Below the pieces are notes generated by a model. It had not been told where the DNA came from, ran no database searches, and saw only the letters and a program-made list of their open reading frames with translations. From positions 134,444,956 through 134,508,955 of the forward strand of contig OZ005655.1 in assembly GCA_963930645.1 (NCBI GenBank): a DNA stretch of 64,000 nucleotides. The letters are read 5' to 3'. Shown here piece after piece: positions 10,591-22,039 of this stretch; position 1 is the first letter of the stretch; each line of letters opens with the position of its first letter. Source of the DNA: Salticus scenicus. Its lineage: Eukaryota > Arthropoda > Arachnida > Araneae > Salticidae. The position numbers and the translations under genes are program-made.

Positions 10591-13500
10591 ACCTCGTAAT
10601 GCAACTGATTATTTTTGTGTGGCCCTGTAAATCTAATGCTAGCCATACTATATTACATAGAAGGCACATTATTTTGTGCATACGAATAATATATTTCAAT
10701 TGCATTAAGCTTTGTGTAAAATAAAATTATTAAAATTTGGTTTATAAAAATAACTCTCATACAACACAATGCTTTGGAGTACTTTCAAGTGCCCTTGTAC
10801 ACAAATCAGTGAGAAATGTACTCTGTTTTACATAGGAAACATCCGATAGAGAATTGAATAACATATTAAAATTTCATTAAAGCTTCTATACATTAAAGGT
10901 ATTAAAATATGATTTACAGAAACTCCTCTCATAGAACACAATGCTTTCGAATACTTTTGGGTGTCCCTGTACACAAACCAGAAGAGGTATCCATTCCAAT
11001 TTCAATAAGGAACATCCGATAGTGAACTTCAATAAAATATATCGGTTTAAAGCAATCCCATAAATATTTACGGAAAATAGAGTGCAGAAAAACAGACAGA
11101 GAGATAGACGGACGGACAGAAGAAAAGTCAGACATATACACAAATTGATATTATATTCATACTTAAAAAAATGATAGAAAGTGTCAAAAACGCTTAATGT
11201 AAACGATAGTACAATTCTAGCAATTTTTTATTAATAGCTCTGAATATAACTGAATATTTTTGTGTCCCCCTGTAAATCTAATGGTAACCATGCTATATTC
11301 TATGTAAAGCATTCTTTTGTGCATATAATTAACGTATTTCAATTTCCTAAAACTTCGTGGAAAGTAAAGTTATTAAAATTTGATTTATAGAAATATCTCA
11401 CAAAGAACGCAATGCTTTGGAGTACTTTTGAGTGTCCCTGTAGATAAACTAGTGGTGGTATGAAAACTATTTTATATAGGAAACATCCAATAGTGAAATT
11501 GAATAAAATATTTCAATTTCATGAAGATATTGTACAGTAAAGGTATGAGAATATGGTTTATATAAATACTCTCATAGAGCACAATTCTTTGAAATACTTT
11601 CGGGTGTCCCTGTACACAAACCGGTAGAGGTATAAACTCCATTTTCGATAGGAAACATTCGATAGTGAACTTGAATAACATATATCAGTTTCAAAAAATT
11701 CCATAAATATTTACGGAAGTTAGAGCGCGGGCAGACAGACAGACGGACAGACGGACAGATACACAAATTGATATTATATTCACACTTAAAAAAAATGCTT
11801 GAAGTGTTAAAAACGCTTAATGTAAACGAAAGTAGAATTCTAGCAAACTTTTAATAATAGCTTTTAATATAACAGTATATTTTTGTGTCACCCTGTAAAT
11901 CTAATGCTAATCATGCTATATTCTATGTAAAGCATTCTTTTGTGCATATAAATAACATATTTCAATATCCTAAATCTTCGGGGAAAGTAAAGTTACTAAA
12001 ATTTGATTTATAGAAATATCTCTCATAGAACGCAATGCTTTAGAATACTTTTGAGTGTTCTTGTATATAAAACACAGTTAGTATTTAATCCATTTTATAC
12101 AGAAAAAATCCAATAGTGAACTTGAATAACGTATTTCAATTTCATTAAAATATGTGTACAGTAAAGGTATGAAAATATGATTTATAGAAATGCCTCTCAT
12201 AGAACACAATGCTTTGAAATATTTTAAGGGGTCCCTGTACACAAACCAGTAGAGGTATAAACTCCATTTTCAACAGGGAACATCCGATAGTGAACTTCAA
12301 TAACATGTATCAGTTTCAAGAAATTCCACAAATATTTACGGAAATTAGAGCGCAGAGAGATAGACAGACGGACGGACAGACAGACAAACCGCAGTCATTA
12401 CACTTTCAACCTTGTTGGGAAGTGTTAAAAATGTTAGAAAGCGTTAAAAACGCTTAATGTAAACGAAAGTACACTTTTAGCAAATATTTATTAATAGCTC
12501 TTTATATAACTGAATATTTTTGTGTCACCCTGTAAATCTAATGCTAATCATGCAATATTCTATGAAAAGCACTCTTTTGTACATATAAATAACATATTTC
12601 AATATCCTAAATCTTCGTGGAAAGTAAAGTTACTAAAATTTGATTTATATAAATATCTCTCATAGAACGCGATGCTTTAGAATACTTTTGAGTGTCCTTG
12701 TATATAAAACAGAGTTGGTATTTAATCCATTTTATACAGAAAAAATCCAATAGTGAACTTGAATAACATATTTCAATTTCATTAAGATATGTGTACAGTA
12801 AAGGTATGAAAATATGATTTATAGAAATACCTCTCATAGAACACAATACTTTGAAATACTTTCGGGTGCCCCTGTACACAAACCAGTAGAGGTATAAACT
12901 CCATTTTCAACAGGGAACATCCGATAGTGAACTTCAATAACATATATCAGTTTCAAGAAATTCCACAAATATTTACGGGAATCAGAGCGCAGAGAGACGG
13001 ACAGACAGATAGACAAACCGAAGTCATTAACACTTTTCAACCTTGTTGGGAAGTGTTAAAAATGTTAGAAAGGGTTAAAAATTTTTAATGTAAACGAAAG
13101 TACAGTTTTAGCAAATATTTATTAATAGCTCTTTATATAACTGAATATTTTTGTGTCACCCTGTAAATCTAATGCTAATCATGCTATATTCTATGCAAAG
13201 CATTTTCTTTTGTGCTTATAAATAACATATTTCAATTTCATAAAACTTCGTGCAAAGTAATGTTATTAAAATTTAGTTTATAGAAATATCTCTCATAAAA
13301 CGCAATGCTTTGAAATACTTTTGTGTGCCCCTGTTGTGGTGGTATTTGCTCCATTTTATACAGGAAACATCCGATAGTGAACTTGAATAACATATTTCAA
13401 TTTCATTAAGATTTGTGTGCAGTAAGGGTATGGAAATATGGTTTATAGCCTCTCATAGAACACAATGCTTTTGTAATACTTTTGTGTGTCCCTGTACACA

Positions 13501-14030
13501 AATCAGTGGTGGTATTTACTCCATTTTATGGAGGAAACTTCCGATAGTGAACCTGAATAACATATTTCAATTTCATTAAGATTTGTGTACAGTAAGGGTA
13601 TGGAAATATGGTTTATAGAAATGTCTCTCATAGAACACAATGCTTTGAAATATTTTAGGGGGTCCCTGTACATAAACCAGTAGAGTTATAAACTCCATTT
13701 TCAACAGGGAACATCCGACAGTGAACTTGTATATCATATTTCAATTTCATTAAGATTTTTGTACAGTAAGGGTATGAAAATATGATTTATAGAAATGCCT
13801 CTCATAGAACACAATGCTTTGAAATATTTTCGGGGGTCCCTGTACACAAACCAGTAGAGGTATAAACTCCATTTTCAATAGGGAACATCCGATAGTGAGC
13901 TTGAATAACATATATCAGTTTCAAGAAATTCCATAAATATTTACTGAAGTTAGAGCGCGGACAGACAGACAGACAAACCCAATGCATAAACACTTTTCAA
14001 GCTTGTTGGAAAGTGTTAAAAACGTTTCAC
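10590..14030 (+). repeat. Higher-order satellite array 1 (~630-bp units of ~170-bp subunits)
   Basis: The anchor GTGTCACCCTGTAAATCTAA (or a close variant) occurs at about 10612, 11262, 11885, 12523 and 13154, giving higher-order periods of 650, 623, 638 and 631 bp. Inside each unit are three related ~170-bp subunits, each with a CTCATAGAACRCAATGCTTT stretch followed by a GTCCCTGTACACAAACC-like stretch. Each unit ends with a slippage tract of GACAGACGGACAGAC type (about 11095, 11726, 12358, 12990, 13958) near an AACACTTTTCAA...AAGTGTT hairpin. The last unit is expanded to about 965 bp by two extra subunits. Apparent reading frames repeat because the DNA repeats; none is open across units. Confidence 0.85.
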
Positions 14031-14449
14031 TGGGTGTGCGCGAACGATAAAAATATTTTTATTTTTATTTTTAATTGCTTTTTTTTTATATCATATATAT
14101 ATAGCTTACGTTGAAAGCTAGATATATCGGGGAAATTTTGTCAAAAGTTCATTTGAATAGAATAAAAATTAAGCAAATTGTCAGCAAAAGAACGAGCTAA
14201 AGTTTAGGTATTTTTCCAGAGTTGAAATTCCCTAAGGGGTTTCTCACATGCCACGTTATTACTTTAAAGATCCAAATATTTCAAAATATTTCCAAAAGTT
14301 CTTTTTTTTGTGAAAAAACCCTTATTATCACACAAATCTTAGCAAATAAACTAAATTCTGTTAGAGTTATAAGCTTATGTTACTGCATCCAACCCGTTAA
14401 GCTTCGCCGAGCCCAGGCAGGCAGGGGCCGTCCAAAGGTTTCTAAGCTT
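14031..14449. other. Non-coding flank of array 1
   Basis: AT-rich followed by a short GC-rich patch (CCAGGCAGGCAGGGGCC at about 14414). Contains a related TTTTTTTTGTGAAAAAACCC segment at about 14305 that resembles one arm of the palindrome downstream. Confidence 0.5.
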
Positions 14450-14499
14450 TTCCTTTTTTGTGAAAAACTCCTTATAAGGAGTTTTTCACAAAAAAGGAA
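14450..14499. repeat. Perfect 50-bp palindrome
   Basis: Two 25-base arms with no spacer, centred at 14474/14475 (CTTATAAG in the middle). The left arm starts TTCCTTTTTTGTGAAAAACT and the right arm is its exact reverse complement. It could extrude a cruciform, or an RNA of either strand could form a hairpin. Confidence 0.9.
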
Positions 14500-14532
14500 T
14501 TTCGGAGCGTGGTTGAAATAATTGGATCCTCA

Positions 14533-15095
14533 AATTTGTTTGATATTTTCGAATTTGTAAAAATATTAGGATAGAACAGAAGGAGGAGGGGCTATGGAGC
14601 AAAAAAAAAAGAAATAGAAATGCAGTTAGACAGTTCAAATTGGTACAGATAGGTTTTAGAGGCCTGCAAGTCAAATGAGGATATTTTCGAAAATGTAAAG
14701 TTATTATGAGGGCGGGAAGGGGAAAGAAGGAGCAAAAAATAGAGTTAGGTCGTTCAAAATTGGTACGTAGATATTTTTGATACATACAAATCGATTGTGG
14801 ATATTTTCGAATTTGTAAAATTATTAGTACAGAAGAGAAGGGGGAGGAACGAAAGGGCAAAAATATAGAAATTAGAGTTAGAGCGTTGAAAATTAGTATT
14901 TTTGGGTTTTAAGGCCCGGTAAATCGATTGCGGATATTTTCAAAAGTGCAGAATTATTACGAGGGACGGACGCAGGGGCAAAAATAAAGAAATTCAGATA
15001 GAACGTTGGGAATTAGTATTATTAGGTCTAAATGCCCGAGAAAAGGATTGTGGATATTTCTGAAAGTGTAAAACAGTTAGGAGGGACGGGAGCAG
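14533..15095 (+). repeat. Tandem array, ~120-138-bp period, five copies
   Basis: The anchor GGATATTTTCGAA (or a variant) occurs at 14542, 14680, 14800, 14933 and 15053. Each copy also has a purine-rich GGGAGGRRSGRAGGGGCAAAAA stretch and a CGTTGAAAATTRGTA-like stretch. Copies are clearly diverged. No coding frame is shared. Confidence 0.7.
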
Positions 15096-15235
15096 TTGGA
15101 TAAGAAACCAGCGCACCATGCGCGGGTATATACGTTGCTGCAGTCAGTGGAGGTCCGGATCGATTTTTCCACCGGTGAGAGAAGAGTCTTTTTTTTTTTA
15201 ATTGTATTTGATAATTATGTTTTTCCCTTACAGTG

Positions 15236-15400
15236 ATTCATTAAGAGTGTCGAACATAAATGCGCGCGTGCAGTGGGGACCAGTTGCGACATTTTTCCCG
15301 ATCAGAATTTGATTCATTAAAAGTGTCGAACATAAATGCGCGTGCTGAGCTGCCCAATGCAGTGGGGACCCAGTGCGACATTTTTGCCGATCCGATTTTT
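15236..15400 (+). repeat. Two-copy tandem duplication (~75 bp)
   Basis: Copies at about 15236-15302 and 15311-15393 share TTCATTAARAGTGTCGAAC, ATAAATGCGCG, GCAGTGGGGACC and GCGACATTTTT motifs. The segment is GC-richer than its surroundings. Role unknown. Confidence 0.65.
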
Positions 15401-15921
15401 TCTCTCTTTTTTTTTTCACATGATAAATATTAATAGAATGTTGGTAATTCATTAATTATATTGATTCATTTAAAAATAGTGACCAGAGACTTGATAGTTA
15501 TAAGTAAAAAACATGCTTTTTTTTTTTTAGTTTAAAATAAATGTTTATATCACTGTCATTGAACATGTTATCGTCACACGAATTCATTCACAAATTGTAT
15601 TAGGTGTCTATTAACATATCCTAAAGTTACAGATCATTTCGTACATTTAATAATAAAGAGTGATCACAAATCTTATTCGTTTTGCTCAATTTGTTACCGC
15701 CCACTTAAATGTTGTCTTAAACAATCTTCATTGAAAAACATGTGGAAGAACATGACCCAATGTTTTAGAATATTTCATCCAGAGATAAGTTTTTAAATTG
15801 AGAAAAAATACACATTTGCGAATCTTCCTAAACTTTTGAGTACGACTGTAATATTTTTTTTTTCAGTTTATTGTTTCCATGCAATATTATTATTCCATGC
15901 TATTTTATTATTATTTATTTA

Positions 15922-15952
<31 letters not shown>

Positions 15953-16005
15953 GAAGAAAATGTAATACAACATTTTTAAAGAAAACGAGTAATATTCAGA
16001 AACAT
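15401..16005. other. AT-rich stretch with (ATT)n microsatellite
   Basis: Ordinary AT-rich sequence, with ATT/TTTA repeats at about 15888-15953. No gene seen. Confidence 0.55.
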
Positions 16006-16284
16006 GTGAGAAAAATAGTAAATTATCAAAACCACAATTACGCCGCGATCAGGAAGTCAGTAGAAATTTTATCTCATCATAAGAATTGTAATGGCAACGA
16101 TGGTGCGTTATTCGATCGTCAGTGGCGCCGAGTTTTTAAAGGTGGTGAAGCCAAGAGAGAACGTCAGTTTCGACAAATCTCAAGCACCGTTTTGCCGGTG
16201 AAAAAGCTAGGGCGCCCCATGCGAAACTTGTCCGGCTCTCAACATGAAGAATTAAAAGTTGTATGTTTTAATTTATGTTTATAG
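16006..16284 (+). CDS. Unidentified short ORF, possible exon (92 codons)
   Basis: Open from the ATG at 16006 to a stop after 16281. The block 16040-16262 has markedly higher GC and balanced codon use than its neighbours, which makes chance less likely. The product is basic and polar (MRKIVNYQNHNYAAIRKSVE..., ...DRQWRRVFKGG..., ...VKKLGRPMRNLSGSQHEELK). It has no signal peptide, membrane segment or catalytic motif that I recognise. GTTGTATG after ...GAAGAATTAAAA could be a splice donor, in which case the last few residues would be intronic. No upstream promoter or partner exon was found. It may be a fragment of a transposon-borne protein. Function unknown. Confidence 0.3.
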   Translation: MRKIVNYQNHNYAAIRKSVEILSHHKNCNGNDGALFDRQWRRVFKGGEAKRERQFRQISSTVLPVKKLGRPMRNLSGSQHEELKVVCFNLCL

Positions 16285-17004
16285 TTATACTTCATGGTTT
16301 AGTTTTTACAAAGAATTCAGAAACTATTTGGTTTTTAATTAAATAGAATATGGTACTCCATTATTTATTTTTTTATTTTGTGTTTTTTATCGTAATTAAA
16401 TTGTTATGAAGTAAAAAATAAATCTTATTAATTTTAAGTTTATTTAACATTTATAATAATTAAATTTATTTGTAATTTCCCAATTTAATTCGTATTATTT
16501 AATTCGTATTTAATTTGTATTTAATTTTACTCATAGTTTTGTTGTTACGAAGTGAGGCCACGAAAAGCTGAGTTACTTGGCCTCGCTAATAAATGGTACC
16601 GGAGACAGAATTTTTAGTAGATTCTGATATATCGTGATCAGTAAAATGATAGATCTTTAATTATTTCAGCACCGATAGCCTTTTCACAAAAATCAAAATT
16701 AAAATACCTGGATAAGATTCTGTCGTTGACGATGAGTTCTCGGACCCGACATAGAAAATTTGGTTACTAGCATCAAACAGTAGATAGAATACAATGAAAT
16801 TTTTTAAACATCTTATTTTTATTGTGGTATTATTAAAAATAGTGATTTGTATTATTATTATTATTTTCTTTTCTTTTCATTTTCTACTTTATTGTTACTA
16901 CTATTATTATCATTATATAATTTATTTGAAACTAGTAGCTAGAAAGACAAGAAATTCTAACAGTTTAAAATCAAATAAAATAACTTTTTAAAACAAAAAA
17001 TTTC
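16285..17004. other. AT-rich non-coding stretch
   Basis: Contains ATTATT-type repeats at about 16845-16925. No gene seen. Confidence 0.55.
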
Positions 17005-18900
17005 AAATATTTAAGATTTTCAAGATTTTTTTTTAATTGACGAATATAGTAATTAGATTCCCACATGCGTCTAAGTAATATATATCTATATATATCTATA
17101 CATTTATGAATGGCATGAAACCATTATAAGCTAGCTATACATTAAGATAATATTTGCAATATAATGTATAATTTTTTTTCTGAAATTATTCATTTTAAAT
17201 TAATAAAATATATAAACATACGCATCTGTAGAAATTTATTTAATATGGAGCTATTGCATATTTTGCTTCTTATTAAAATACTTGAATCTAGCATACATCA
17301 AACTTATTTCCTTCTTTTATTGTTATTTATTATAATTAAAAGGAAGTGACAGGAAAAATAAAACATTATGTAAACAGAAAATATCCTATGAGAAAATCAA
17401 ACTTACAAAATATAATGGTTCCGGTTCACTGCGGCGAAACTAGAATTTCCTCCATAAAAAAATGTGTTTTATGTAGATAAAGAATAATGTCTAAAATATT
17501 TCTAAATTCATGTAAAAGAAATGACAATGTAACTGTCACATAAGACAAAGATATGTATGTATAAGCTAAAAGGAATGTAAACAACGATAAATTCAATATA
17601 CAAGAATATTTATATAAATATAAAAATAAAAATAAAAGCTTTCAAAGTTTTACACTATTTATTTATTTTTAAACTAAAATAAAATTATAAATGAGGACCA
17701 ACAGACAATCATAATTTATTATTGACTGATAATATGTTTTTAAAATGTAATATCTTAACACATACGACTGACTTTATTTTCTAATAATTCAAAATTATAA
17801 TAAATTGTATCATGTTTATAAAATAACATACTTTAAGACTATGATTCTAAAACAGATAACAGTTCTGATATGTGTGATTTTAAATAAATATTTAAAAAAA
17901 ATTCTCAAAAGTGCATGTTTTGCATAATGAAAAAAACAAAAATTTTCCGTCCCCTTTTGCCCGTCCCCTTTTGCTTTAAAATTTTGCATGCAACTTTATA
18001 TAAGGAATATCTACAAAATGAATTGATATTTAATGAAGGTTATTTTAACATTATTTTTTTTACCCATATTCCACCATCGTCCTAAAAATAGGACATCATG
18101 CAAAGAATGGTATTTATATAAATTCTTTTGAAATTTTTAATTCAAATAAAGCTAATATATTATTTAAAAGTCCAAAAAATACTTGTGTGTCTTTATCGAT
18201 AGTTTTAATTAACGTTTAATATATATATATTAAAATTACGATTTTTGAAGATTTATTCATTACATTTTCAGCACATTATTACGTAAAAAAGGTTTTACGT
18301 TAAAAAATAACGGACATATAAATATATTGATGCAATATTCTGCACTTTTGTACTGGTAAAACAATTATATACACAGATGGTCTGTTTTCCTTATATTTTC
18401 GACTGTTCTAAGCCTTTCGTCCTACTTTTAGGCCTGTACCGATTAAGCTAATAAAAGGGTGGTAAGTTTTTTTTTTTTTTTTTGTTTTTTTTTTTTTTCT
18501 TTCATTTTGTGTGTATACATAGGCTTAAAGAAACATATATTTAAGATTTTATATAGAAAAAATAATATTTTTTCAATGCTTGGTACGATAGGGGTTAAGA
18601 AATTAAAAAATAAAAAATAAATAAATAAATAATTATTTTGATAAATTCAAGATTTCTAAGATTGTTTTCTTAAAAATACTGAATTTTAAAAGGTTTCTAA
18701 TTATTTAATTCATTTTGTAGGCATCTTCTATATAAATGGACGTGTAAATCATAAAGCAATAGGTTAAGAAGGTCTTTATTATTATTATTATTATTGTTGT
18801 TGTTGTTGTTGTTGTTGTTATCTCCATTATTGTTATTGCTATTCGCATCAAATAATAACGAAGAAAAAAATTTCAATATAAAAGTTCAATCTTAACATCA
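17005..18900 (+). repeat. Segmental duplication, copy 1 (most diverged)
   Basis: Aligns by eye with 35975-39200 and in part with 53440-53960. Shared landmarks are TTAAGATTTTCAAGA (17010 and 35981), GGCGAAACTAGAATTT (17433 and 36341), AGATAAAGAATAATGTCTAA (17476 and 36381) and a TATTTTCTAATAATTCAAAA-type stretch (about 17777; similar at 36843 and 53478). It is interrupted by copy-specific insertions and ends in a (TTA)n(TTG)n microsatellite at about 18776-18820. No gene lies inside. Confidence 0.65.
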
Positions 18901-18922
18901 GTTGCAATTTTACTCATAATAT

Positions 18923-19363
18923 TCAAATGAAGATGCATAGATGAATAAATGATGAATCCGAATGTTTAAAATATTTCATATACAAGTTGTTTAATAACTC
19001 CACGTGCAACCTTGAAGGGAGGTAAAAACCATTAATATGAACCAAAGTCACATAGGACAGTAGGGTACCAAATGAATATGTGACGAGCTCTAAATTAATT
19101 GCAAAATCACGAGATGAAAACGCGAAGGTTGTTAATTGTAACTGGCGGCTACTGAATGGCACCGATGGCCGTCGAATAGCTCCCAAGATGACCTGATTTA
19201 TTACCTCTTGAATTGTATTTGTGGGATAACATTAAGTTCATTGTCAACAAAAGAGCAGCGGATTCTGAAAAGGCGATTATTGTTTCCAGAATCACTATCA
19301 TTGCTGCTAGGTTACCCAAAAGGCTTCGTATTTTTTCAAATGTTCGCCAATCCATGCAGCCTT
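18923..19363 (-). pseudogene. Chemoreceptor-like (gustatory receptor family) C-terminal fragment, frameshifted
   Basis: Two adjacent minus-strand frames together look like the end of a multi-pass membrane protein. The upstream part (19355 down to about 19231) reads DWRTFEKIRSLLGNLAAMIV then a hydrophobic helix (ILETIIAFSESAALLLTMNL). The downstream part, in another frame (19231 to the stop at 18923), reads ...TIQEVINQVILGAIRRPSVP, then SRQLQLTTFAFSSRDF, then a last hydrophobic segment with SFGTLLSYVTLVHING. The order of helix, cytoplasmic linker, LTTFAF-type turn and final helix with a G-T-L-L-x-Y pattern resembles the C-terminus of arthropod gustatory receptors. These are ligand-gated channels of sensory neurons with a conserved TYhxxxxxQF end. 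The frame change in 19152-19231 is too tight for an intron, so I call a pseudogene. GC is higher than around it. A splice acceptor could precede the ATG at 19355. Family call is inference. Confidence 0.4.
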
Positions 19364-19668
19364 GATATCAGTCGTTGATGAATGTTCACGCGTGGAATCT
19401 GGAGCACTTCCTTTGAATATTTCTGAATATAGCATTATTTTTTGCGCAGTAAGATGCTTAATAATGTATTTTGTATTGTGCCTCTGCTTTGTCTTTATGC
19501 CTTCTACCCATTTAAATGTTGCATTTCGAACCCTGCTACACTATACGATTTTTAATTTTGATACAGTTTTCTGTATTTTATCCAAATTTGTACGAGAAGT
19601 TCAGAAATATTCTGTACGAACACACTCTTATGTTTGCTGATTGGAACATATTTACCCCTAAATTGTGT

Positions 19669-19959
19669 GTGTAGGCCGCGGTAGCCCGTTGGTAGAGCGT
19701 ATTGATAGCAATAGGAAGATTGCGGGTTCGATACTCGAACCGGCCAAAGGTCGTCGTGTAATGGTGGTTGGTACACGTTGAATCCGTCTTGGCGGCAATG
19801 TCCTCCATGTTCCCATCCAAATTCCCATCTCTGGGAGTCACCGAAGCGAGGGAGACGTCTGTAATGGCATGTCTCTTGACTATCCTTATGGGTGCATCGT
19901 AGACCATTACCAATTACCAACTGTGCAGTGTTAGAGCGGCGTTAAACCCAACCTACCAA
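19669..19959 (+). mobile_element. Complete tRNA-derived SINE (291 bp) with 12-bp target duplication
   Basis: The 5' head is tRNA-like: GGTAGCCCGTTGGTAGAGCG matches a pol III box A region and GCGGGTTCGATACTCG a box B. A non-tRNA body with CCAAATTCCCATCTCTGGGA follows, then the tail GCGGCGTTAAACCCAACC. CCTAAATTGTGT flanks both sides exactly (19657-19668 and 19960-19971), the mark of LINE-driven insertion. The exact duplication and unbroken A/B boxes suggest a fairly recent insertion. Antisense reading frames across the element are not genes. Confidence 0.85.
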
Positions 19960-19971
19960 CCTAAATTGTGT

Positions 19972-22030
19972 TCCATATTTAATACTTCAGATTCCTTTCC
20001 CTCTTTGTTGTAGTTTATATTTGAAAAAGAAGAAATTTAATTGTCTAGAAGAATATGATTATCTGTCCTTAAGAAACAATAATTTACATGTACCACAAGA
20101 TATACAGTGCGGCCACATATCATAAAACTAGCAGTGAGGACGCGTCCAGAATGTTATAGGGATGCCAGCTTGAAATTTGGAAAACATCCAGAAATTCCGC
20201 GCTCTGTTATTGCTCATTTTCTCTGAGTTAGATGACTGTCACTCCTATTTTAGCATTGGACTCGGTAAGTAAGCACATGCGCAAATGCTTCCATGGTTTC
20301 ATGAAATGTGGTCGAAGAATATTTGCTGTTTTTAAGTCTTTCTGTCAATTTTGAAATATTGTATTTAAATCTAACCCTACCTCCACACCACCCCTATTTA
20401 TTTAGTGTGTTTTATATGATCTGTTGGAAAATTTGAAAATCTGAAATTAGCGAGACTGGTCTGACTTAAATATCGAAAAGAGTTTAGTGAAAAGTATTGA
20501 ATAATTTATATGCTCGACTAAAAAAGTTTCTCCCGCAATTGAAACCGACCATATGTCTTATTTTCCAATATTAACATTTTAAAATTAAATTGCTTTGGTA
20601 TATTTGTTTAAAAGCCTAAGCTCAAATGTTATGACACAAGTTTATAAATTATATATTGTTTAAAGACTGATATAAAGAATGCCTATCGAATAACGGTGTT
20701 GAAGGAGACTTACACAGTCGTTCTTTAGTACTTTGTACTTGCTTTAGCATTCTAGACGTAATTATACTTTTTTTTGTTGCTATACTTAAAACGAAACGGT
20801 TTCAATGGAAAAATTACTTACTTACTTTCTTTCTTTCTCTCTTTTTTTTTTCAATTTTTTTGCACTTTGTTTATTATTGATGTACTTTTTAATTAAATTC
20901 TGAGTGCGAGATAAGATGGTGTTAACTTATATCCAGAGAAATTTTCATAGCTCAGACAGAGCTCAGTATCCCCTTAATTAATAAGTTAAACATAACAAAG
21001 ATTTCCTCGTGGCTTTTCGTGGAATTCCAATAATAAAGTTTTGGTGGCAAAAGTAATTTTAAGTTTGCATAATTGCATAATTTAAAAAGATGAAATTTTC
21101 TTAACTTATTCAATGCAAAATTCCAGAACTTACAATCCTTAAAATCGATGGAGTAACTAGAAGAAACCTTGACATGTGTGCATTAATGACATATTGAATT
21201 AAATATTTACGCTATGAAATCACATAAACATTTCAAGCAATCTTTTTACTATTCGTAAAAAATTTCGACCTCGGGTTTTTGATGGATTTACACGCTTTGA
21301 GAGCTGTAGAACAAATTTTTAGAAAATGTCTGGTTGACTGTCCGTCTGTTTGTCAGTCTGTGTGTATGTGACAAAATTTTGTGGCAACAGTATCTCAGGT
21401 ACTACGACACATAATTTCATACAACTTGGTATGTAGTTACACATTGACATAAATTTGTGCCTACCAATTTTTAGTATAAATTGTCCAACAGCTTGCGTTG
21501 CCATCCCGCTTTTTCTAAATTTTTAACATGGAGGTATAAGACAAAATTTTATATAAATGTGCATAAAGAAAATTATTTTTTAATAATTATTACGAAATTT
21601 AAAAGAATTATTTGTAACAGAGATAGTCAACAGGGAAAAAATATACGTATGTAGGAGTCTCACCCCCCCCCCCCTTCCCTGGGAGAGAAGTCCCCTCATC
21701 GTGGCGAGTACATTTAAATGATGGGTATCCTTCAAAAGAGCTCGCTAGTACCTTTAAAACGAATTGTTGAACAATCTATCGTTGATAATTTAAAATAAAG
21801 CTATATATATATTTTTTTTTTTTCAAATGTAAAATAGAGAATAAATTGAAATTTTCTTCGATATTTCGTGTTATACTATTTCTCTAATATGGAAATCGTC
21901 TTCTTATCATGGAAGATAATTTTTTTAAATAATAATTTTAATAAATTATGTTTACTGAGTGAATTTGTTTAAGGAAAATTAGAAGAAAGTAATGTGGTGG
22001 TCACAACATACTAGTTTTACCATGTTTTTA
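19972..22030. other. Non-coding region with unpaired transposon-like ends
   Basis: ATACAGTGCGGCCACATATC at 20102 looks like a Tc1/mariner terminus without a visible partner. A single GTCCGTCTGTTTGTCAGTCT tract lies at 21340, similar in style to those in array 1. A C12 run is at about 21663. Otherwise AT-rich; no gene seen. Confidence 0.5.
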
Positions 22031-22039
22031 TTAACTTCG

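Noticed and set aside
10886..13993. Several minus-strand frames of 60-90 codons with similar peptides
   Set aside because: They repeat because the satellite units repeat; frames are broken at different places in each unit and contain translated slippage tracts.
18080..18440. GTCCTA...TAGGAC hairpins at about 18079 and 18419 as MITE ends
   Set aside because: Termini and target duplication could not be matched.
19552..19920. Two overlapping minus-strand frames of 111-122 codons
   Set aside because: Antisense readings of the SINE, including its tRNA-like head.
20103..20140. Possible Tc1/mariner terminus CAGTGCGGCCACATATC
   Set aside because: No inverted partner found.
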